Source: Laguncularia racemosa
Lineage: Eukaryota; Streptophyta; Magnoliopsida; Myrtales; Combretaceae
Direction of reading: 5' to 3'
NCBI GenBank assembly: GCA_037954665.1
Contig: JBBMOL010000247.1
Span: 682,001 to 746,000 of the forward strand
Length of the DNA stretch: 64,000 nt
The translations under genes were made by a program, and so were the position numbers. The notes below the pieces were generated by a model, which saw nothing but the letters and a program-made list of their open reading frames with translations, had not been told where the DNA came from and did no database searches. Shown here in pieces: positions 55,186 through 64,000 of this stretch. Positions within the stretch are counted from its first letter, which is position 1. Every line of letters starts with the position of its first letter.

Positions 55186-56831
55186 AATTGTTGAAATTGA
55201 ATTAGAAAACGCCTATGATAAATTGGAATAGGATTTTGTAAAACATATTGTCATGAGTTTGAAGTTTCTATAAAGGTGGGTGAAATTGATTTTCTAATGT
55301 GTTTTTATTACTTTTATTGAGGTAATGTCAAATGCTTCACTCTTTAATAGTACGTTTAGTTGATTGGACGATTATTTTATTCTAATCTTATTTATTATAT
55401 AATAGTTATTATTATATTCGGTTATATTTTGTACAACATTAATTGAAAATTCTAATTTTGTAAAATAAAGAATAATAATTCCTTTCAAAAGACAAAAAAT
55501 AAAGACTTCAAATAGCGTGATCATAGTTACTTATTGAAATTAGGATATATGAGCTAAAACTCTCATATATTCATCTATGATAATATTGTTTTTTTAGCCA
55601 AAGCTTCACTAGATATAACACAATCTCTTTAAACATTTTGAAAAGTTCCAAAAAATGGTCAAGCTAAATTTTAATTCATTAAAGTCTATATTTTTATTTT
55701 GGAAAGCTCTACCAACATATTACATGTAGAGGTGCTCCTTACTTTCCGGACTCTTCAACAGGATGAAAAAGATTATAAGGAATTTCTTCTAGAAGGGTTC
55801 TTCTGATGGAAATAATGACCATCAGGTTAACGCGGAAACCATATCTTCAATAAATCCCAGGAATAAGATTAAAGGTAATCAATACTTAAATTTCTACAGG
55901 GATCTTCCTAGCTTTGGAAGCAAATTGTAGTATTCCAATATTGGATTTTACGAAATGGTGTCACTAAATGTCTGGAATGGCAAGAAGACAAACTTCCGGT
56001 ATGATAAATGGACAAGGATAAAGCACTTAGAAATATATTTATGGGACTCCAAAGCAACACTCAGGAAATCTCTTTTAGAATGATGGTCGGAAATCTGAAT
56101 TAGAATGGGATTATGAGGAACTTAGTTTTCAATTAACTAATCTTATTATTAAACAATTAGGCCAATTTCATCTAATTACATCAAAAGATGATCTAATCTG
56201 TTGTATTGCCTAGGGTAAAGGAGAAAAAAAAGAAGATAAAATTATCCTTATTACATGAGGTTTACACCCAACTGGAAAGCACTAAACATAAATCAACGCA
56301 AGATTTGTAATTAATGGATTTGGAAATCTTATTTGAGTCTAAAAGTAAACCTCTTTGTTTGGAGCTTGTGCGGGAATGGACTATCGAGAACCGACTGCAG
56401 ATAACTTAAAGTGAACGATATTTGAAACAACCCTGGTTGTCCAAGATGCCAAAAATTCGAGGGAAGATGTGGTGCATGCCCAGTGGAGCTGTCCATCCCT
56501 AACTTTTATTTGGCAGGTACCCTGACAGGTTCTGTTCGAGTCCAACTTGTTATATTTTCCTTTTCAATATGGTCTATATGGACTGACAGAAATAATATTT
56601 TTATTTGGAAGGTTGAATTCTGCTCTCTAACTTCCTCAATTAGTTCGTCTGAGGGCAAATGTATAATAATGGACCTTCAATAGGCAAAAGAATGTCTCCT
56701 TATCATACAAAGGCTTTTTCAGCATAGTCGCTAGCCAAGAGAGGGATGGGTAAAGCTGAGTAACGATGGATCTATCAATCGCAAATCCGGGCAAGCCACA
56801 ATAGGAGGGGTGAATAGAAATGAATATGGAG
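55186..56831 (+). pseudogene. L1-type LINE relic (RT palm to RNase H), cut by the CACTA element
   Basis: The + strand in broken frames reads VEIELENAYDKLE*DFVKHIVMSL (family: DLEKAYDrveWdFl), then about 210 bp of unrelated AT-rich DNA, then DNIVFLAKASLDITQS (family: aDDilLFakAs). SLNVWNGKKTNFRYDKW is at about 55962-56010, VIFSFSIWSIWTDRNNIFIW at about 56550-56610, and the RNase H start VKLSNDGSINRKSGQATIGGV at about 56750-56815. The order is that of plant L1 elements. Coding stops at the CACTA end at 56832. Confidence 0.65.
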
Positions 56832-56960
56832 CACTACAAGAATTTTTATATTTGGCGACGTTTGTATATTTTACAAATGTCACCAATTCCAATGTATTTT
56901 AGTTACGTTTGTTAAACGTTGCACAAAATATATTATTAGCAACGTTTATGACTAAAGTTA
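56832..56960 (+). repeat. CACTA terminal and subterminal repeats
   Basis: The terminal CACTACAAG is followed by at least four copies of ACGTTT or AAACGT within 120 bp. Such short repeats bind the element-encoded DNA-binding protein in known CACTA elements. Confidence 0.75.
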
Positions 56961-59900
56961 AAGGTATAAATTCAAATTTAATAATAAATTTTTTATTGTA
57001 AGACTTGATTTTTTTTCCCATAACTTTTTTCCACTTAATAAAAATATTAAAAAAAAATTTAAGTTTTTTTTAATAATTAAATTTTTTTCAGTTATTAGGA
57101 CATTATAAATTATTAAAAAAAAACAACATTGGTGAAAAGAAAATCAAAACCTCGCCTTTTATATAGTGCTTAGCCCCGACTTTTATACCCTAAAAATGTT
57201 TTGCCATTGTTAATTTCGCCCTCCCTGACATCACTTATTTCTATATGTCTTTCTCTTTATGACACTCACTTGAAGAATGTCTCTCTTCTTGCGATAACGT
57301 CAATAATGTCTACCGCTTGAGGAACGAAGAAATTTACTTCAAAACCTAGCATCATCACCTACAAGGAACCACCATTTTCAAACCGTAGTCTTCTATTTGT
57401 ATCAAGGTGAGATTTTTGTTCCTAAGCATTAATTAAAATTAGGGTTTGAAGAAATTTTTTTAGGTAAATCATCTTTTTTTTTTGGGTAAATAGGTTTTAA
57501 GAAAATTAAATTATCAAAATAGTTGTAATGCTACTCTGTTTTGTTTTGATAATGGCGTTTTGTGGTGTTGTGGTTGCTCATGCACAATCACTAGATGCCC
57601 ACAAAATTCCTATTTTTGTGTTTAAAGCGTGCAACTAAAGGTACAAGGGATGCTTTATAGCTAGTGTCAAGCATCCAAACAATTAGGTCTTATATAATGT
57701 AACATGATTTTTCTTTAGCCCCTTTTCATCCATCACTGAAATGTCCCTATCACCTTGGCTTCCTTGCATTTAATTGAAATAGTTTTTGGGTTGTTGCGTA
57801 GTTCTTTGCTCATTTAAAACTACTAAGGATAGCTTGGGATGAATTGTTAGTGTCATTACAAAGTTGGTGCCATTTAGATTCTGATGCAAGTTTGCAGAAC
57901 TGAAATTTATTGAGTACGAAAGGAGAAATAAGAGGTTGAACTTAGCATAGTACAAAATGCGTTTTTCCTTTTTCCACATTGCCAGCAATTTCATTTCCTA
58001 TCATATACATATGGCTTTCTTTTACAAGGATTAGGTTTTTTTCTCCCTTTTTAAAAATTTCATCCTCATTAGTCATACAAGGAATAAAATGGGATAAGCA
58101 ATCATTAAGTGATTATGTTGATATTATGTAGCTGGGGAAAGATTTTTATTTCATTTTCATTGTCCTATCTTTCTATTATAGTTGTTATTCAAAATCTTCA
58201 TCAGTGTATGGAATTCTAATTCACGGGATCATGCTTTTAGTGTTTTGTTATGGTAACTGGGATGGGGAAGTGGACTATGACGTTGAAGTTCTGCATGATT
58301 CAGAGTTCTGCTAGCAGTTAATAAAGGCATTTTTTCAATTCTTCGATCTTACTTGATTTGTTACAATTGCCTTATCATCATCATTGTTATCTATTTGGTT
58401 CATTTATTTTATTCTTTTTATGCTTGTTTTTGTGGTATGTTAAACATCCAATCATGATAAGTACTAAAGAAAGTATTCTACTAAAAATTATGCTTGGCAT
58501 AATGATCTTCATTTGCTTCTATTTTTATTATTGATTTGAAATTTCATTGGTGGTGTGTTTAACAAATAATAAAATATTTTTATTATTGATTGAAAATAAG
58601 CCATCAAGAAGTTGGCGTTTTAAAAGCATAAGATATCATTGGTGGTGTGTTTAAGAAGAAGCTAGAGCAACTTTAGAAGACAACCAGTAGTTAGATTCGT
58701 GGGGTAATTTTCAACATCAATTAAGGCTACAAGTTTGTTCTCTTTTGTATAATCATTACATTTTATATTTTAAACAAAAGCATAAAGCTATTTTTTGAAA
58801 CATTTATTCATCTAGGCTCTATCTTAATTGATCACTACCTTGAACAACTATACAATTTACAAAGATAGCAAATACGATTGCTATCCAATTTCTATTGGAA
58901 ACTCTCTAGGTAATGCATTGATGCCAACAATGTTAGGAGCATTGTTTCATCTGTGAGTTACGAGTGTTGTTGTTTTTGTCATCCATGTGCTAGGAGTGTT
59001 GTTTGGTAAGCGTGGTGTGGCGGGTGCTATTGTTGTGCCTAGTGGACATTAAGTACACTTATAATTAAGGGATCCTATGACAATATCATATCCATTTTAT
59101 TTGTTTCTATCGTATTGGTCTCCCTTATTGTTGTCTCGCCAATATTGTATGAAAGTATATTCCATGAAATCTTACTGCAAAGCATAGGGTATGAATTCAA
59201 CCAAATGAGGAGTATTCGTTACAAGAAGTTGAATGTGGCCTCTTTTGGCTCAAACTATCATAGCCAAACCTCGTAGACAATAAGAAGTACAACTTTTGTG
59301 ACAATGTGCTTGTGGGGATGATTTAATAGACATACTAAATATCAACTTTTTAGGATAATGTTATTGTTAGAAGGAAGTAATTAGAATAGCTAAACATAGG
59401 ATGTTAGGTATATAACCCTCTAGTTTAGTTATCACAAATCTCTATTTTTGTTATTGTAAACAAACCCTCTTGTTTTGTCCACATTGATGAAATTACAAGG
59501 CAAAGAATGAAATTTATTGGTTCAACAAAAATAGTGTGTTAAGGTTGATTTAATTAACTTTTTTTGTGTTCTTTGCTATAGAAAGATTTAATTTTTTTTT
59601 TTTAGTACACGATTACATAGACTCGAGCATGTTTGATTGTTACTATTTGAGTTTTTAGATTTAGTATTGCATTTAGTATCACCTAGTGTCAGAAACCTAT
59701 TTTCATTTATAGATAATCTTTCTTTAGATTTTGTGACATTGGCTATTTGTCATCTTGCTTTATAATGGAGTGGAAATTTTAAGTTTTTTTTTTTAATTTT
59801 ATGTCAAAAATGCAGCATTTCGACATCCAGTTGTGGCATTGTTCACATTAAATAGTGTGCTACTTCTTCTCCAGTTGTTTGTTTTGGTTAAATAGCGTCT

Positions 59901-61086
59901 AGCATCCAACAATAGCTTTTCTATCGAGGTAAGTTGTCCACTCCTTTCCCAATCTAATTGATCTAACATAGGGTTTGATTGTCTGCAAAATGAAGTTGTG
60001 TTATTGTGTTGTGTGATGTTAAGATACCATGTTGTCCTGTTATGCTCTATTTGAAGGATTGTACAATGATTCCTAATACTCTAACTGTAGAATACATGGG
60101 ACGTGAAGTATACAAATATAGCTACGTTGCCCTGTTATGCCTTGTTTGACAGTTTTAGGAAGGCTTCTAGAGTTCTTAAGAAACCTGCCTTCTTTAGAGA
60201 CATAGGACGTGAAGTATACAAATATAGCTACGTTGCCCAATTCACCTCCTAAAAGCTCATCAATTGCTTTATCAACCATCCACAATCATTTTCCACCTTC
60301 TGATTCTACATTGCTTAATTACTACTAATTACTAATAAGTGTGTTGTAGCTTCTAAAATCTTGAGGTCTTGCCTTTTTTGTTTTGTTCTGTAGCTTCTTA
60401 GCAATGTTTGCTGACTTTGCTATGTTGGCTTGTGGTGTATTTCCTTATAGCAATGCATATTCATTTCTTGTATATAGAATAATAGCTATGACCACTAGCA
60501 TTTGATTTTGACATTGTGCCTAAGCACAATAACAATGATGCTTAGACAGTAAGTTAGATTGGCGAGGGGTTTAGCAATGCTTCATCTTTGTTATCGATAG
60601 AAGCGGTATTGTCACCCCATGGTTAAGGTTACCTTGAAGTGTAATTTATGATTTTTTGTATGTCTTCGCTTGATCTTGTTTGATAAAGACTGTGTTGTAG
60701 GCTTGAGAGTTCTATGTATTGAAGAAGAATAATAAGTGAAAGATGAGATGTTTTAAGTCCAACTTATTAGATATCATACTCAATGTCATGTCTATAGCAT
60801 TTGATATATATCTATAGTGTTGACTTGGTATTTGACTTAATGTGGATTTTTTTTCTTTTGTGGTACGTATGGGAGTTTTATTAGCAATTTCACTAATTCT
60901 TTAGGGCCCTTATATTTCCAAACTAAGTAAACTTACAAGTTCACATTTTAAATGCTTATATGTTTATAATTTCAGGTCTACATTACTTTAAAATAAAGTT
61001 CATTATATGTTTACCATTTAAGAACTAATGTTTTCATTATATGTGTATAAAACATGATTGATTTGCTATGGGATTCTTTTACAGTT
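56961..61086 (+). other. CACTA element, 4.1 kb upstream of the transposase
   Basis: AT-rich with no long frame, probably promoter, untranslated exons and introns of the transposase, or captured DNA. An intron acceptor-like TTTTTTACAG sits just before the transposase ATG. A short direct duplication, GGACGTGAAGTATACAAATATAGCTACGTTGCCC, occurs near 60102 and again near 60206, about 104 bp apart. Confidence 0.5.
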
Positions 61087-63637
61087 ATGGATAAGAGTTG
61101 GATGAATTGTAATATTGGAAGTGAAGAGTACTAGCAAGGTGTTGAGTTTTTCATTGCATACTTGCACATGAAGTATGGAATGGACAAGAGGTTAAGTTGT
61201 TTATGTAAGAAATGCTTAAATGTGTCTACGCACACTATGAATGTAATAAGAGCACACTTGCTTATTGATGGGATAGATATAACTTACCGTTGTTGGATAT
61301 ACCATAGTGAGAACTCGAGGTAGGATTCGTCATGAAGAATATGATTTTTGAACATATAGAAGCGAGGGGTTCAATGAGGAAAATGATGATGACATAGACG
61401 GACTTGATGAAATGCTAGAAGATTTAGAGGCATTTATTGACAATCAAGCTGAAGGTCTAACTCCTACGGATGGATTTGATTTCCCACCCAATTTTGTTGA
61501 TGGGCTACGAGTTGACTCGCAACAAGAGCTTTATTTTTGGTGTAAGTTATCAAAATTCTCATTTATCGTGAAGCTACTTCACTTAAAGGTATACAACAAG
61601 TGGAGTAATAAGTCTTTTGATATGCTTTTCCAACTTCTTCATGATGTGATCCCTAATGGAGAGTTGCTTCCTAAGTCATACCATCATGCAAACAAGTACT
61701 TACGGGGATTAGGCATGGGTTGCCATTACATTCATGCATGCAAATATGACTGTTGCATGTTTTGGGGTAGTAACAAGCACCTCACACAATGCCCTACATG
61801 TGGTACCTCAAGGTATAAGGTGTGTGGTGGATCTAGGAAGGATATTCCTCAAAAGGTTTTGTGTTACTTTCCTGTGAAACCAAGGTTACAACGCCTTTTC
61901 ATGAAGGTTAAAGTCGCTCAAAAAATGCATTGGCATAAAGAGGAACATAAAAAACAAGAGAACTGTATGGGTCATCCTGCAGATGGGCTATCTTAGGTCA
62001 ATTTTGACATTAAATTCCCTGAGTTTTCCAAGGACTCTCGCAATGTCAGGTTAGGGCTAGCCAGTGATGGGTTCAATCCCTTTAGATTTATGAGCCAATC
62101 ATACAGCATGTGGCCTGTGGTTCTACTTACATATAACTTACCACCTTAGATGTGTATGAAGAAAGAGTTCTTGATGATGTCATTATTAATCCCAGGACCT
62201 AAAGCATCGGGTAAGGAGATTGATGTCTACTTGCAGCCTCTAATCGATGAACTTAATGATCTTTGGGTTAATGGATTATGGACATATGATGCATATTCAA
62301 AGTCTTCTTTCAAATTACATGCCACTTTGTTGTGGACCATCAATGACTTTCCAGCCTATGGGAACTTATCTGGGTGGAGTACAAAAGGCTACAGTGCTTG
62401 TCCAGTATGCAAAGACTAAACACCGTCAACAATTCGATGGAATGCATGATTATCGTGAAGCCCCTGAAGAATATAGTAGTAATGATATTCTTCACCAATT
62501 ACAATCTATAGCAGATGTGCCTATGGGAAAGCATCCTGACAAAGTTAAAAGAATCCATTACGCTACTGGGTTTAACTGGACAAAAAGGTCAATATTCTTT
62601 CAGTTGCCATATTAGTCAAAGTTGATGCTTACACATAATTTAGATGTTATGCATATTGAGAAGAATATTTGTGAGAATGTTCTTAATACAGTTCTTAGGG
62701 TTGAGGGTAAAATAAAAGACACCTACAAGGCTCGACTTGATCTAGAAGACCTTGGCATTAGGAAGGACTTACATTTGTTAAAGCGGCCCAATGGTAAGTA
62801 TTCCATGCCATGTGTTAGTTATTCATTGAGCACTAGCGAGAGGAGATCGTTCTGTCAGTTTATAAGGGGAGTTAGATTACCTGATGGTTATGCATCACAT
62901 ATTGGTTGGTGTGTCAATAATTCAAAATCGAAGCTTTTGGGTCTGAAGAGCTACGATTGTCATGTTATTCTGGAAAGGCTGTTACCTATAGGTATTCGTG
63001 GCATATTGCCTAAAGAAGTCACCATGGCCATAACCGAGCTTGGAACCTTTTTTCAAAAGCTATGTAGACGCATTCTAAATGTGGAAGAGGTACAAAAGAT
63101 GCAGAGTGATATTGTCACCATACTATGTAAGCTAGAGTTGATCTTTTCCCTTGCTTTTTTTGACATTATGGTGCATCTAGCTATCCACTTGCCTGGAGAA
63201 GCATTGCTGGCTGGACCAGTTGCTTATTGATGGGTGTATCCCATTAAGAGGTATGATATTGGTTTTCATATTCACCAGTTATGTGTTAGTATTATTATAC
63301 CTTCTGACACTCTATGTAAATTAATGAGTGTAGGTACCTGGATTCGTTAAAGCAATTTGTTAGAAATAGAATTTATCTAGAAGGCTTCATTGTAGAAGCA
63401 TATGTTGTTAATGAGTGCTTGACTTGGTGCTCACTTCACTTAGAAGACATTGAAACAACATTTAATTGTCCATATAGGAATTTTGATACCTTAGAAGAAG
63501 GTGGTGTTGATGTTTTCATCAACAGAGTTGGCCTCATATCCCCTCCTACATATGTTGTGTTATCAAATAAGGAAGTTGAAGTCATGACATGGTATATCAT
63601 CATCAACCATCATGAAATTCAGCCTTATATAGAGTAA
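61087..63637 (+). pseudogene. TNP2-type CACTA transposase (broken)
   Basis: ATG 61087 begins MDKSWMNCNIGSEEY, a TAG, then GVEFFIAYLHMKY, CLCKKCLN and YRCWIYH, as in the N-terminus of plant TNP2. From 61412 it has AFIDNQAEG, YHHANKYLRGLGMGCHYIHACKYDC, LTQCPTCGTSRYK and a TAG near 61994. Then come VRLGLASDGFNPF, YSMWPVVLLTYNLPP, LMMSLLIPGPKASGKEIDVYL, LWTINDFPAYGNLSGWSTKGYSACPVC, a frameshift near 62420 and KRSIFFQLPY. The next stretch (62622-63230) has LDVMHIEKNICENVLNTVL, LKSYDCHVILERLLPIGIRG and FFDIMVHLAIHL, ending at a TGA where the family has Arg (CGA to TGA). An intact-looking intron (63251-63333, GT-AG) leads to YLDSLKQFVRNRIYLEGFI and ends at 63637. Transposase would cut at the CACTA ends; this copy cannot. 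Confidence 0.88.
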
Positions 63638-64000
63638 GTGTGAATAGGAGCTTCTCAAATTTTACAAGATTGCTATGAATTAATGACTATCCTAAGTTGA
63701 AAATTGTATATCGTAAATAATATAAAATCATAGTTAATCAATAAATCCTTTTAAGTTACTATTTATTCATTAATTGTATACCGTAAATAATAATTATATT
63801 ATCAATACTATAAATGCTTTCATCTTATCGTATATAAAGTATGAATAAATAATAATAAGCATATATAACTTGATACACTTTACTTATAATTAATATTATG
63901 AAAATGAATGTAGGTTATTAAATAACTAAATACTGATGATTTTTGTAGTCTTGTTAATAATACAATCTTTTAAATTCATCATTAAAAAAAATAATCAAAG
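63638..64000. other. AT-rich interior of the CACTA element after the transposase
   Basis: Contains repeated GTATA(C/T)CGTAAATAATA at about 63706 and 63777, and otherwise simple AT-rich sequence. No coding seen before the window ends. Confidence 0.5.

Larger units (their letters stand above)
56832..64000 (+). mobile_element. CACTA (En/Spm) transposon, left part; right end beyond the window
   Basis: Starts with the terminal sequence CACTACAAGAATTTT, the conserved plant CACTA end. Subterminal motifs follow: GCGACGTTTGT (56854), TTACGTTTGTTAAACGTTGC (56903) and GCAACGTTTATG (56939), in direct and inverted form. A TNP2-type transposase lies at 61087-63637 on the + strand. The element interrupts a LINE RNase H; the 3 bases before it are GAG, but the matching right flank is not in view. 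At least 7.2 kb. Confidence 0.85.

Noticed and set aside
55350..55560. MITE within the LINE relic
   Set aside because: The unrelated 210-bp AT-rich stretch interrupts the RT and starts with GTACGTTTAGTTG, but I could not find inverted ends or a target duplication.
56483..56683. 66-residue open frame as a small gene
   Set aside because: The middle part (SIWSIWTDRNNIFIW) is the L1 linker motif, so it is a LINE relic, not a separate gene.
60073..60285. 70-residue frame on the - strand in the CACTA 5' region
   Set aside because: Formed by the 104-bp duplication; no domain and no support for expression.

Overview
The window is nuclear DNA of a flowering plant, most likely a eudicot. It is AT-rich, contains a spliced HKT-type cation transporter gene, and is otherwise almost wholly filled by plant transposable elements: Ty3/gypsy, Ty1/copia, hAT, L1-type LINE and CACTA. 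I see no bacterial-type genes, tRNA, rRNA or CRISPR. The species cannot be named from sequence alone. All identities and age comparisons below were read by eye.

Region 1 to 19196 is a three-level nest. A decayed Ty3/gypsy element (H, + strand, 5' end outside the window) has its reverse transcriptase cut at two places. Element A (233-11145, + strand, 839-bp LTRs, 5-bp target duplication ATATC) sits in the first cut, and A's gag is itself cut by element B (2736-6919, - strand, 1042-bp LTRs, GTGGC). Element C (11290-15811, - strand, 1037-bp LTRs, ATGTG) sits in the second cut of H. A still shows gag, protease, RT, RNase H and integrase but has many stops. B and C carry only part of gag-protease.

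Region 19197-30299: a probable LTR in reverse orientation is split by element D (19530-24613, + strand, CTTTC). D in turn holds a solo LTR, E (20703-21730, GTGTG), of the H/B/C family. Element F (25773-30294, - strand) follows. D and F carry gag and protease but no RT or integrase. Most of these LTRs begin TGATRGG or TGATG, share an imperfect palindrome around the TATA box, and in A and H the polyprotein frame runs into the 3' LTR. This points to CRM-like chromoviruses with a set of gag/protease-only relatives.

Region 30300 to about 34660 is a heavily decayed Tat-lineage gypsy relic with further insertions and probable LTR remains. It ends about 400 bp before the only clear host gene.

Region 35043-42000 is an HKT class I (Na+-type) transporter gene with three exons, an open reading frame of 522 codons and a 5.3-kb first intron. 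About 200 bp after its stop codon lies an antisense Ty1/copia element (42209-50443) whose gag is interrupted by another gag-protease gypsy element, G (46178-49551).

Region 50450-56831 holds degenerate tandem repeats, a 1.57-kb fold-back element, an hAT transposase relic (- strand) and an L1-type LINE relic (+ strand). From 56832 to the window end is the left part of a CACTA (En/Spm) element, with its terminal CACTACAAG, subterminal repeats and a decayed TNP2-type transposase; its right end is beyond the window.
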